Source: Pseudocercospora fijiensis CIRAD86 (Eukaryota > Ascomycota > Dothideomycetes > Mycosphaerellales > Mycosphaerellaceae). From it: DNA of 64,000 bases. The notes below the pieces were generated by a model. The model had not been told where the DNA came from. It worked only from the letters and a program-made list of their open reading frames with translations, and searched no databases. The stretch is taken from the NCBI RefSeq assembly GCF_000340215.1, contig NW_006921537.1:248001-312000 (forward strand). The letters are read 5' to 3'. This document shows positions 43,659 to 53,829 of this stretch, piece by piece. A program made the translations under genes and the position numbers. Within the stretch, counting starts at the first letter, position 1. Each line of letters starts with the position of its first letter.

Positions 43659-45732
43659 ATGAAGATGTCGGGACGTATACAGCCTCGACCAATTCAAAGA
43701 ATCCTGGTTGCCAATCGGTATGCTGGCACTAATCAAAAGTATAGCATGGCAACTGACAAGATGATAGAGGCGAGATTGCCGCTCGGATTCTGTCAACATG
43801 TCGTGAGCTCGGCTTGGAGACGTTTGCAGTCTTCACCGAGAATGATGTCAGCCATGTCTACAATGCATCACATGCCATCAAGCTAGAGTCCCCATCATCG
43901 TATGTGAACGTCGACGAGATCGTGAAGATCGTCCAAGAAAAGCAAATCGATGCAGTTCATCCAGGCTATGGCTTTCTCTCCGAGTCCTCTTTATTGGCAT
44001 CTAGGATGGCCGAGATCAACGTCATGCTTGTTGGGCCTGGAGCTGAGAATCTGGATCGAACGGGTGACAAGCTTCGTGCAAGGCAGCTGGCAGAAGAATG
44101 CAATGTACCTGTGCTACCAGCTTTCACCACACCGACCGGGAAATTCGAAGAGGTCCAAAGCTTTGCGGAGAAGAATGGTCTTCCGATCATGATCAAGGCC
44201 GTTGATGGTGGCGGCGGGCGAGGCATCAGGCTTGTACGGAAGATGGAGGTTTTGCAGAGTCTGGTCAAGAGAGCCATTGAAGAGAGTCCAAGCAAGCAAG
44301 TCTTCGCCGAGAAAGCAGCTGTAGATGGCTACAGACATGTCGAAGTGCAGATCGTGGGAGACGGGAATGGAAATGTTATGCATCTGTGGGAGCGAGAGTG
44401 CAGTATCCAGAGGAGGTACCAAAAGATCGTTGAACTAGCACCGAGTATGTGTCAAGACAGGACTGCTGTGCAGCCTATCATTGAGGCTGCAGTCCGTATT
44501 GCAAAGAAGGTGAGTTGACGAAAAGGGTGGTCAAGATATATCACTGAACGCAACAGATCAATTACGCCTCCCTAGGCACGTTTGAGTTCCTACTCAACCC
44601 AAACACCAAGGAGTTCTTCTTTCTCGAAATCAACCCTCGCTTGCAAGTCGAACACACCATCACTGAATCGATCTGCTCAACAGACATCGTCCAAGCCCAA
44701 CTGCGACTCGCTCAAGGCGCTTCCTTTTCCGACACCGGTCTCGATACACTTTCTCAAAATCCCCTCGCACCACCGCCTCAATACTCAATCCAACTCCGTC
44801 TGACTGCCGAAGATCCGGAAAAGAACTATTCCCTCAGCATCGGCAAGATCCAGTCATTCAAATTTCCTTCTGGAGTGGGAACCAGAGTCGACACAGCCCT
44901 AGTACCCAACATTCCAGCAGTCGTAACCTCAGACTTCGACAGCGTTATCGCGAAAATCATCATCACCGCACGAACGTGGCCAGACACTGTCTCGAAAGCC
45001 CGACGAGCCTTAGATGACACTCAAGTCAAAGGCATCCAAACCAATCTCGCCCTATTGCGAGCCATTGTCCGGCACCCCGACTTCGAGAACGGCCAATGCG
45101 ACACTCAATGGTTAGAGTCAAAACACGAAGACCTCCTCACCCTCAGCCGGAAACATCAAGACGGTCCCGATCCCTTACACGGACTCGTCCAGCAAGAATC
45201 CCAATCTGCCCCATCCGCTTCATCCAGCCACGACACCGCAATCTTTAAAAAAGACGACGCCTGGACCATCACCCTCACACCCCACAACGTCGAAATCCAG
45301 CAACAGCAACAACCATACCACCTCCAACTCACCAAAATCCTCAAAAACAACTTCCCGGCTTCCTTCGCCGCAGAAATCCTCTACACATCCCCCGCCTCCA
45401 AACCCGTTCCCTTCACCCTAGCCCTAAAATCTTCCACCGCGTCAGGCTCGGCGATGGGTTCGAGTCATCCGTACGGGAATCCATCGGACGCGAGGCATGT
45501 TATCATCCCAATTTCTGGGAAGTTAGTGGAAGTTTTGGTTGAGGTGGGGGATGCGGTTCGGAAGGATGAGCCGGTTTGTGTGATCAAGCAGATGAAGATG
45601 GAGGTGGAGGTGAGGTCGCATAGAGGTGGGGTTGTGAGTTGGGTGACGGAAGCGGAGGATGGGGAGGATATTGCGGAGGGGATGTTGGCGGCTGTGATTG
45701 TTGAGGAGGAGAGGGTTGGGGCGAAGTTGTGA
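43659..45732 (+). CDS. Biotin-dependent carboxylase alpha subunit (biotin carboxylase plus biotin carrier)
   Basis: The exons are 43659-43717, 43769-44509 (first base 43768) and 44557-45732. The introns are 43718-43767 and 44510-44556, and the product is 658 residues. The biotin carboxylase part has RILVANRGEIAAR formed across intron 1, HPGYGFLSES, the ATP-grasp glycine loop IMIKAVDGGGGRGIRL and the catalytic block FLEINPRLQVEHTITE. The C-terminal biotinyl domain has the attachment lysine in KQMKMEVEV (about residue 614). It would carboxylate carrier-bound biotin using ATP and bicarbonate. No carboxyltransferase domain is fused or adjacent, so the acyl substrate is unknown. The biotin motif is QMKM rather than the usual AMKM. 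It differs from pyruvate carboxylase and urea amidolyase by its short length. The start could also be the second ATG at 43665. Confidence 0.9.
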
Positions 45733-45871
45733 GTAGACAGTTACCGATTCGGGGAATGAATTGATGGATAGATGTTCGTTCTGCTTCGGATGGTAAATCC
45801 TTTTGTTTTTTTTTTTGGTTCCCAATCCTATAAAACGTCGTCGTCCAACTCTCCACCTACCTACCACCTAC

Positions 45872-46612
45872 CTACCACCTCACCTCCCCCGTCCCCCTCC
45901 CCCTCCCACAACCCCCCACCCCTCTCCCACCCCTTCCACTCTCCCACCTCATCAAAGCAAACATATACCCCTGAAACTCCCCCGGACTCCTAAACCCATC
46001 GCGATGACCATCCCTCGCAAGCGCCAACGTCACCCCAAATCTCCGATCCCCCAAATCCCCACGCATAAGCTCATAAGTCCCCATAGCAAACTCCCCATCC
46101 CACTCCACCATCCCCTCAAACGCAACGTCCAACCACTCCGCCGCACCACCACCACCACCAAACCTTCGCTTCGCATGATCCCGCCAAGCCATGACGGCGT
46201 CGTAGAGCAATCGATGCGCCCCGTCGATTTCGGCGTGAGGAGCTCCGCTGACGACCATGTGGCCGGGTTCGCGGGTTGCGAGGACGATGCGGTGGTAAGG
46301 GTGGCCGTGACTTGGGATTCGGAAGGCTCGGAGGGAGAAGGCGGAGAGGAGGGATTCGCGGGTGGCGTTGGGGGAGACGGTGTTGATGTAGACTTCGTGG
46401 GCGAGGGCGAGGATGGATTTCTGGAGGTGGTGGGTTTCGTCGCGGCCTTCTCTGGGGATGAAATGGGTGTCTTGTCCTACAGATCCGAGGCGCATGGTTG
46501 GGACAGACACGCGTTCGGACTGGGCGGTGGTGAGTTCTTCGATTGTCATGGTGAATGTTGTGGGGACTGTCTTGAGTGTGCAGTGGTTGAAGCAGTATTG
46601 ATTTTGCGGCAA
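45872..46612 (-). CDS. Protein of unknown function
   Basis: The frame encodes 246 residues from the first ATG, or 225 from MTIEELTTAQ at 46549, which is the more natural start. I recognise no family. The middle is a plausible folded region (LQKSILALAHEVYINTVS and HRLLYDAVMAWRDHAKRRF, both helical) and the C-terminal 25 residues are Gly/Arg-rich. It is tail to tail with the biotin carboxylase gene, 139 bp apart. The opposite strand also carries a long frame through the same GC-rich region, but that is lower in complexity. The C-terminus may be wrong if an intron is missed. Confidence 0.6.
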   Translation of the reverse strand: MPQNQYCFNHCTLKTVPTTFTMTIEELTTAQSERVSVPTMRLGSVGQDTHFIPREGRDETHHLQKSILALAHEVYINTVSPNATRESLLSAFSLRAFRIPSHGHPYHRIVLATREPGHMVVSGAPHAEIDGAHRLLYDAVMAWRDHAKRRFGGGGGAAEWLDVAFEGMVEWDGEFAMGTYELMRGDLGDRRFGVTLALARDGHRDGFRSPGEFQGYMFALMRWESGRGGRGVGGCGRGRGTGEVRW

Positions 46613-47541
46613 CGGCGGAAGACTTGAAGGAAGAAATGGTAGTAGTGGACGTGATACCTATCTCGCAGCTTGCACCGAGATCAAAGATCGGAGCCTGACA
46701 AAATGTTGAATTTTGGTGCGACTATATATTAGCTTACCTGCGATTGGATTGCAGCTCTCTGCCTCCCGCCAGCCTGAACTTTGTGTCGGCAAGGCTGCGA
46801 TCAAAAACCGCTTACCAGTGACCGTTCTCGAGCATGATCTGACTCTAATCCGGTGCTAAACCTTGGAAACCACGGTAACCTGTCGGCAAAATCATTTCGA
46901 ATCTGAGGATCAGTTTGCTAATGTCGACCTTGCGCGGCGCAGAGTTTGCTTGATCGCAATTGCACTTGCAACTTCATAGGACATTCTTGAAATGCTCATC
47001 TGGCCTTGGGTACGCAAATTTTGAATGCGTTCCCTCAATTTGAAGTCGAAGCTGCGCGCCTGTCTGGCGCGATACTTTACAGCTCCACGAAGTCGTGATC
47101 ATGTCCTCACAGACTTTTCTTAATTCTTGATCCGGAAGCTTGTTTGTTGAAACACCTTGCACGTTTGGAACTCACCTATGGAAGCAGAGTGGCTGATCAC
47201 GACACGAACATGTTGCCAAAGGAGACAGAACGAAAAACTTACCAGCGCATCCGAGACGTTGCTTACTAGCGCAAGGCAAGCACGCAAGTCTCGAGGGCTG
47301 AATGTGGGAAGCGCCATGTTAGCAGCTGTTTCATTTCTTCATAATTGAGTCGACATACTCATCTAGCGAACTGATCCACACCGATGAAAGCAAGCCCTCG
47401 CACTCATTGCGCTCAGGTCCGGTTTGCAGGTCGATGCATTCGCCGTTGACGCCTTTAGTCGTCCGTGGTAAGCCCAATTCTCCTTTCGAACGCCTCGCTG
47501 AACGCAGAGATATGCAAAGAAGACTCCCAGCAGCCGCACAA
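46613..47541. other. Intergenic region without a supported gene
   Basis: About 930 bp. Only short, unconvincing frames on both strands. It includes the upstream side of the unknown gene and the 3' side of the RRM gene. Confidence 0.55.
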
Positions 47542-48573
47542 TTATCCAAGCAGCTTTAGTCCAGCAGCGGGCTTGTTAGCGGGCTTCTTCTCGATTCCAG
47601 CACCGGTATGTGCTTTGAGCGGGTCCTTGTCATTCTTGCCCGGCTTGTTCTTGTTGCTGTTATTCTTGCCTCGGTGCTTGTTGTTGTCCTTCTTCAATTG
47701 GGGGCGCACGTCGGTCTTGCTGCGTTGAATCGTCACTGGATGACTGCCGATGTACTTGCCTGTCATCTCTCGCGCAGCTTTGAAGCCAAGTTCGCCCTCT
47801 TCAAACTCCACGAAACCGAACCCTTTGGACTTGGTCGTGCGCTTGTCTCGTACCACGCGCGCCTTTGACACGCCGTATTGCGCAAAGGCTTTTGCAAGAG
47901 AATCATCAGTGACCTCGCCCGCCAGATTGCCCACCATAATGCGGAATTTGGTCGGATCCCATTCGAGCAAAGATTTGTCTTCCCATTGCTCACCCCCGCC
48001 TTTTCTCACGACAGTGAATTTGCCGTCATCCTGCTTGCTCTTTGCATCGCCATTCTCGGCCGCGGCTGCTGTTGCTCCGCCTCGTTGTCCAACTGGGGTG
48101 TGGTTCGCGTTCCCTTCTTGACGAGAGTCCTTACCCTTCCCTCTCCGGTCCTGCTGATCTGCCGGCGCATATGCTGATTGCCACTGCGCAATCTGCTGCT
48201 CGTAATCTGGGTCGAAGTTTGCATTCTGCGCGGCGTAGGTAGATGCTGGCGGTGGCGGTGGGGCGAATGGATTCCTTATCGCTGGTGCTGGTGGCGCTGC
48301 TTGATACTGTTGCTGTTGCGGTTGAGCGTACTGAGCGGCATAACCTGGTGGGTAGCCATATGCTCCATACCCTTGATTCGCGTATTGATTGTAGTCCATA
48401 TTGTACTGGTTATAGTGGCCGGCGGATGCTGTGTGCTGGCTCTGTCGGGGGAAGGTATTGCCGTAGAAGTTGATGTTGCTGTAGGTGGTGCTTTGCGCCT
48501 GATATGCGTCTGCCTCTGCATAATTGTTGGTACGGTGAACGTGATTCACAGCGTGGCTCTTCTTCTTTGCCAT
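47542..48573 (-). CDS. RBM42-like RNA-binding protein
   Basis: A single exon encodes 343 residues. Tyr/Gln/Pro-rich low complexity covers about residues 20-115. One RRM domain lies at about 210-290, with RNP2 (IMVGNL, 212-217) and RNP1 (KGFGFVEF, 250-257). The approach WEDKSLLEWDPTKFRI and the tail KYIGSHPVTIQRSK are diagnostic of the RBM42 group, which in animals is linked to mRNA processing and the spliceosome. A basic, Asn/Lys-rich tail follows. It is head to head with the APH-type gene at 48901, 327 bp apart, so a shared promoter is likely. Confidence 0.9.
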   Translation of the reverse strand: MAKKKSHAVNHVHRTNNYAEADAYQAQSTTYSNINFYGNTFPRQSQHTASAGHYNQYNMDYNQYANQGYGAYGYPPGYAAQYAQPQQQQYQAAPPAPAIRNPFAPPPPPASTYAAQNANFDPDYEQQIAQWQSAYAPADQQDRRGKGKDSRQEGNANHTPVGQRGGATAAAAENGDAKSKQDDGKFTVVRKGGGEQWEDKSLLEWDPTKFRIMVGNLAGEVTDDSLAKAFAQYGVSKARVVRDKRTTKSKGFGFVEFEEGELGFKAAREMTGKYIGSHPVTIQRSKTDVRPQLKKDNNKHRGKNNSNKNKPGKNDKDPLKAHTGAGIEKKPANKPAAGLKLLG

Positions 48574-48900
48574 ATTTTTGAAGTCGCACTATGGAAGTTG
48601 CAGTACTTACCACAAGGCTGCTTTCGCGCAAGTCGGGAGTCTTCGAGTGATGGCCGGGTGGGGATGTGTGAAAAGGCAAGCGGCTGTCGAGTCAAGTCGC
48701 AATTGCAATCACAGTCACGGATCTCGGCCGGCCACTCCCGTGCTAGCGTGAAGCTTACTGTATATATTCTATTGACTCCATTTGCCTCCACTCCTTCTCC
48801 TTCCTGCACCTGCACCTGCACCTCTACATTCACAGGCATATCGGTCTATCTTACGACGGCTCACGCCAACTGACACGAAACCCTTGTCCATGTGCTCGTT

Positions 48901-49896
48901 ATGGCGACAGATGGCTCAGACATGCCATTCGTAGATGAGTCCAGCCTTCCAGATGCCTCGCAACCGCAGGCAGATTTTCTCGATACCTCGTTCTTTCAGG
49001 GCCATTCTGGTGGGCTCCCGGAGCTACCGACACCGGCATCGATTCTCGAAAGAGATGCGCGAGGAGGGGGCCGCGGCACTGTTGCCATTCCAGAACTGAA
49101 CTTGGTGGTAAAGTTTGACCAAGCCGACTACTTGAAGTTCGATGAAGCAGTGACAATGCGAGCCATGCGACAGATATTCCGGAATGACGAGATACCGGTT
49201 CCAGAAATATTCGGCTGGAGGACTTACAATGCCCACAATTTCGTCTATATGAGCCTGATACACGGCCAGACATTGCGGAAGGCCTGGCCTTCTCTGACAG
49301 AAGCAGACCAAGCAAGGATCTGTGAACAATTAAGTAGTGTGGTGTCTTCTCTTCGAAGCATCACGCGAGGGCCAACGGAAAAAGTTATTGGTACGTGGAT
49401 TGTCTCTCATAACATTATCTTTCTCTCATCTTCTCACCTACCCTCAGGTTCCATCAGCGGCGGTCCAGTCACAGACAAATATTTCAAGCCCGACTATGAA
49501 GGCGGTCCTTTCGCGAAGATTTGTGACTTCCACGACTGGATATATGCGGCGGCCACGCGCCAACAGCCCGGCCCAGACATGGTCATTCCGGAGCCTTATC
49601 AAGCATACCGAGACTCATTTGACGACAACAGCAAGATATACTTCACGCACGGGGACCTTAGTCTCGACAACATCATAGTCGCTTGCACAAACGGCTCTTG
49701 GAGTATTGTCGGCATTGTCGACTGGGAGCAGTCTGGATGGTACCCCGAATACTGGGAGTATTGCAAATTGTATTTCGGAGTGGAAGATCAGCATCCTTGG
49801 CGGACGGATGGCTGGGCTGATAAAGTAATTTCTGGTACATGCTTTGACGACGTCTTGTTCGCATTGGCAGAGTATACTTCCTGGAGAGGGTACTAA
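48901..49896 (+). CDS. Aminoglycoside phosphotransferase (APH)-type small-molecule kinase
   Basis: The exons are 48901-49390 and 49448-49896 around a 57-bp GTACGT..CAG intron, giving 312 residues. The kinase-like fold of the APH/choline kinase group is shown by the Brenner-type catalytic loop THGDLSLDNIIV and the metal-binding loop IVGIVDWEQSGWYPEYWEYCK. The N-lobe has VVKF as the likely ATP lysine and YMSLIHGQTLRKAW as the hinge. Such proteins are abundant in Pezizomycotina, and most have unknown substrates; drug resistance should not be inferred. The intron is a multiple of three without stops, so retention would add 19 residues. GTG 48892 in frame upstream was not used because ATG 48901 is available. 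Confidence 0.85.
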   Translation: MATDGSDMPFVDESSLPDASQPQADFLDTSFFQGHSGGLPELPTPASILERDARGGGRGTVAIPELNLVVKFDQADYLKFDEAVTMRAMRQIFRNDEIPVPEIFGWRTYNAHNFVYMSLIHGQTLRKAWPSLTEADQARICEQLSSVVSSLRSITRGPTEKVIGTWIVSHNIIFLSSSHLPSGSISGGPVTDKYFKPDYEGGPFAKICDFHDWIYAAATRQQPGPDMVIPEPYQAYRDSFDDNSKIYFTHGDLSLDNIIVACTNGSWSIVGIVDWEQSGWYPEYWEYCKLYFGVEDQHPWRTDGWADKVISGTCFDDVLFALAEYTSWRGY

Positions 49897-50447
49897 TTCG
49901 ATTGAGCTCAATCGCGTCGTTCGGAATGAGCCCTATGTGGAAGACTCTGCAAAGCAATTGAAACAGTACCAGGATTGGCGCAGCCACGTGCTCAGCTAAT
50001 GAACAAGCGCGTAGTCTTCGTGAGGTATTCCGCCATGATATTCCGCCATGAGACAGACTGAGAGCTTCATTGCAATGCGAAAGTCTGTTGAGGTCAGGTT
50101 TGGTAATGCCAGAGCATTGCAGTATCAGGACGACTCTGTCAGCAAACGTCGGCCAGCGGAATAGCGCCGTCTATCTGCACGCGTCTAGTCGATCGCCGTC
50201 ACTGGTGTTCTACAGATAAATTTGTGCTTGGGCCAACTCAAAGCTACATCCCTGCCATCCTAGGCAGCAACTACGCCGCACAGAGCGGCTAAGATACAAA
50301 AAGATCTTTGGTAGGCAACGGATGGACAAGCAGCAAGAATAATTTGACATAAAAGGCCTATAGAGAGGTGTCGATTCCTTCCCATCAACATTCTCAACAT
50401 CGTTATCCATCCTTCTGAAAAAAAATCTTCACGCATTCTTCTACACC
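49897..50447. other. Intergenic region
   Basis: No gene seen. GATATTCCGCCATGA occurs as a short direct duplication at about 50023-50050. Confidence 0.55.
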
Positions 50448-51080
50448 ATGTCACAACGTTCCGTCTACCTCATAAAATATCGTACTTCTGTCAATCAACG
50501 TGCTCATCTAGCACTATTTCTTCCAAACGCGCCCAACGACAGACCACAGCTGGCACAAACCTTCCGGGAAGCGCCCTGCACAGGCACAGTGATACACGTC
50601 ATTGGCGAACCTCTATTCGCCGGCTACGCTCTACAATTCAAGCGGAACTACGAATGCAGCACTTCCCTAACTCTCAAAGAAATGATCTTCCTCGGCTCGA
50701 TCGATTCCTCCTATGTATTCAACCCCACCGACACAGCAACTTTCCTCCTAGAATCAACTCCACGCGCAACTATCGAACGAGAAGCAACACGAGTTGACCC
50801 ACCACCCAAAGGTCAAAATCCCAGAGCCCTTGTCGACGGGGTAGGTATCATCAATAATGACTGCTGCATTGCAACAATCGACTGATTTAGGTACCGAGTC
50901 TAGATCCATAGGAAAGATTGTCAGGATTGGATCTTGGAATTTCTCGCAAGGCTTCTGAGCAAAGGTTTGATCGATCAATCTGCTTTGGATCTTGCGCGTA
51001 CGCATCGAGATCCACCCAATCTTGGGGTCTTTGGACAGCATACTAGTTCTATTGGTCAGGCCGTTGCTCCTCGAGGTTAG
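50448..51080 (+). CDS. Small conserved fungal protein of unknown function
   Basis: The exons are 50448-50840 and 50904-51080 around a 63-bp GTAGGT..TAG intron, giving 189 residues. The N-terminal block MSQRSVYLIKYRTSVNQRAHLALFLP, then GTVIHVIGEPLFAGYALQFKRNY, recalls a widespread Pezizomycotina family of short proteins without assigned function. Exon 2 supplies the expected helical end (RKDCQDWILEFLARLLSKGLID). The acceptor at 50901-50903 was chosen because it keeps the frame. The acceptor 13 bases upstream (TTTAG, ending 50890) would lead to a stop after 137 residues. There is no signal peptide, so it is probably intracellular. The gene ends about 50 bp before a small RIP-like patch. Confidence 0.78.
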
Positions 51081-52160
51081 ATGATACAAGGTGAATATGT
51101 CTGGGATGGATTAGAACGCAGGTCGTTACGAGTACTATAATAGTCGTGCCTAGAAATAGCTATAGTTTCTAATTATCCGTCTAGTTTATTAATTAATCGA
51201 AGCTACTTATCTTATACTATTAATTCATAGTTGTCTATTTTTAATATCTAGGTTTCTCGACGACCCTCTATAAAACCTCTTCGTTCTTCTTCTCCTTATA
51301 TTTCCTATAGAAATGCACAATTAAGCTAATTATATTTACATCCTTAATGCCTAATAGCACTTCTCCTAACAACAGCTCACTACTCTTCCGCCTTCATCCA
51401 ACAGCATACATGTACGAACCACCCCCCGCAAAAAATTACATCCCCAAAACCAAACGTTCCTAAACATAAGCCCCGTCTATCTCACCTGACCACGCAAAAG
51501 CTCGTTTCGGCATCTTCTACCCCACCCAAACAGAGTGACCAAGACCCAGGCCTGAATTCACCACTCTACCAAAGCAGCACGATCCACATCGTATATAAGA
51601 AGCTTTGATATCCTACTTTCCACTACAGTACAAATTCAAGCAACCCTCTGCATAAACACCTTAGAGGAAACTCGTCTTTCTCGACTGTGAGCTACATGAC
51701 CGATTCATACCTCACGAAACAAATGAAGGAAGAAATTCCTAGATCGCGTTTAGGTACAATGAATGCCTTATCTTGATTCCTACTATAAATACCTACCTAC
51801 CGCCCAAAGGTTCTTGCAAGACCCAAGGCTAACTATGTAATCAATCGATAGAGGAAGATGATTTACCCATCCTCTTGTTGGAATTGGTACGTAAACGCGA
51901 GCGTGTTGGGAGCGATTGAGTCTGATCGTGAGCTGGGTTCATTCCTTCAGGTATCTGCGAGGTCAGCCACCACGAAACGAGTGATATATCAGCATTCGAA
52001 GCCCATTCCTCCATCATTGCGGCTTCGGTCTCGCCAGAAACACCACTGTCTCTTCCAAAAAATCACTCAGATTGGGATCCTGTTCTATCCTCTACATCAA
52101 CGCTCCACTGGTATCAATACAAGACAAATGCATCCTCATAACAACCCCCCCCCCCTCCCC
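51081..52160. other. Intergenic region with a small RIP-like patch
   Basis: About 51120-51370 is TA-rich and CA/TG-poor, probably a short transposon remnant. The rest, up to the SCJ1 stop, has ordinary composition and no gene. A run of C lies just before 52160 next to the SCJ1 stop. Confidence 0.55.
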
Positions 52161-53455
52161 CTACAACTCATCATGCTTGTTCTGCGTCGACAGCATCGGC
52201 ATCGGTCTCCCACTATCCCTAAGCAAATCAACACCACTCTTCTTCCGATACTTCTCCCACAAAGCGAAAAACTCCTTCTCCATGCCACTCTCCAATTGAT
52301 CGGGGAGCACGACAACATATTCGACGTGTAAAGCACCATGCGAAGGGCCTTTACCTTCCTCATGTTTCCAAATCGGCATACCTTCGCCTTCCACGACTTC
52401 GACGGTGCCGGGTTGCACGACTTGGCCGCGTTTTCGCGAGAGTTGGACGATGTGGCCGTCGAGATGGGTGAGGTTTCGTGTCCAGTCGCCCATCCATGCT
52501 TCTCGTAAGGAGAGGATTTCTCTCCAGAAGAGGTTCTCATCTTTCCGTCGGAAAAAGGCGCCATCTGTTCGGTCTTTCTCCTCGGCAACAATCCCAGGAG
52601 TCTGCTCCGCGATATGCACCACCAAACTCCCAGCTTCCCAGTCCGGCGACTCATCCGCTTCATTCTCATACTGCACTCTCGCCCCTCTGGGCATACCCTT
52701 CTCAACCGTAATATCATAACTCTCTTCCCCCCTCACAACTCTCTCCCCACCACACTTCTTACACTTATGCCTCACCGTCGACCCCGCACCCCCACACTGA
52801 TCGCACTGCATCTGCACCTGCTGAAAAATCCCCGGCGCAAGCATCTGTTTCTGCAAAAGCATCCCATGCCCTCCACACTTCGCACACTGATCACGATGCC
52901 CATCCTCCGAACCCGAACCCTCACATTTCGGACAAATCACCTGCTTCTCGACTTTGAAATCGTGCTCGGCGCCTGTATAAAAGTCTTTGAGCGGGAGCTT
53001 GATCCATACCTCCATATCCGGCCCTCTTCTCTGCCCGTGCCCAAAGTGTCCCCCGCCGCCAAAGAACTGGTTAAAGATGTCGAAAGGGTTCCTAGCGCCT
53101 CCGCCTCCTTGACCTCGTTGTTTATGCTGCTTCACGCCTTCTGCGCCATGCTGATCGTAGATTTTTCGCAGGTCGCTGTCGGCGAGGGTTTCGTATGCTT
53201 CTGAGACTTGGACGAATTTCTTGTTCGCTTCTTCGTCGCCAGGGTTTTTATCTGGGTGGTATTTCTTTGATAGTCGCCGGTAGGCTTTCTTGAGGTCGCG
53301 GTCTGAGGCTGATCGGTCGAGGTCGAGGATCTGGATGATGGATGACGTTAGGTTGGACTCCTGATCAAGCCGATCTGCTTTATTACCTTGTAGTAATCTT
53401 GCGCGGTAGCTAGAGCCAGTAGCCCTAGCAGCGCAAATGTCGAGAAGATCCGCAT
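52161..53455 (-). CDS. SCJ1: ER-lumenal DnaJ co-chaperone, SCJ1/ERdj3-like
   Basis: The exons are 53455-53387 and 53330-52161 with a 56-bp GTAATA..CAG intron, giving 412 residues. Exon 1 encodes a signal peptide (about 1-18, MRIFSTFALLGLLALATA). The J domain follows, with HPD at 48-50. A short Gly/Phe-rich part precedes a zinc-binding region of four CxxC repeats (CPKCEGSG, CAKCGGHG, CDQCGGAG, CKKCGGER; about 156-218). Client-binding beta domains follow, and the protein ends NKHDEL, the ER retrieval signal. By family it stimulates Kar2/BiP in folding and quality control of secreted proteins. The signal, HPD, zinc motifs and HDEL together make the assignment firm. Confidence 0.96.
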
Positions 53456-53829
53456 GTCGGTCGGGTGTATGTTTGTTTCTATAGCGCGCGTAGGTTTTGC
53501 ATGTGTGAAGGAGTGTCGATCGATAAGCGATGAAGGTTGAGGTTGAATGAGTGCTGAGCTAACATGTCATGCTTTTTACATGTGCTGAATCTTCGTTGCA
53601 AGCACATGCACATGCAGAAGCCAGCTCGTATCCTGTCACAAGATCGTGGGTTGGAATCAGGAACAGGTGAGTGAGGTGTTGAATCTTTCACCAATGCCTT
53701 ACTCGGACATCCCTGCCAGAGTGATGAACCGACAGCTGTCCGTTCACTAGCGTCGGAAGAGATAACTCTAAATTTCAGCCTCATTCTTCCACCGTCACCA
53801 CTCGCCTCCCTCGGAGGGAGGCGATTCGA
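53456..53829. other. SCJ1 upstream region and left flank of the hAT element
   Basis: The first copy of a 22-bp sequence (53740-53761) that recurs at 56249-56270 lies here, as does a 21-bp palindrome at 53803-53823 (10-bp arms, CGCCTCCCTC, one-base centre). No gene seen. Confidence 0.6.

Noticed and set aside
45803..46627. 274-codon plus-strand frame
   Set aside because: Starts in a Pro/Thr-rich simple sequence and ends in Gly/Asp/Val repeats; the minus-strand frame at the same place has better protein character.
48178..48873. 231-codon plus-strand frame
   Set aside because: Antisense to the RBM42-like gene and its promoter; hydrophobic Trp/Leu/Val runs arise from the reverse of its Gln/Pro/Tyr-rich part.
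50891..50911. Apparent early stop making the small conserved gene at 50448 look like a RIP-damaged pseudogene
   Set aside because: Using the acceptor at 50903 instead of 50890 restores one continuous frame to 51080, so the gene is intact.
51858..52331. 157-codon plus-strand frame
   Set aside because: Overlaps the SCJ1 3' end in antisense and has no domain.
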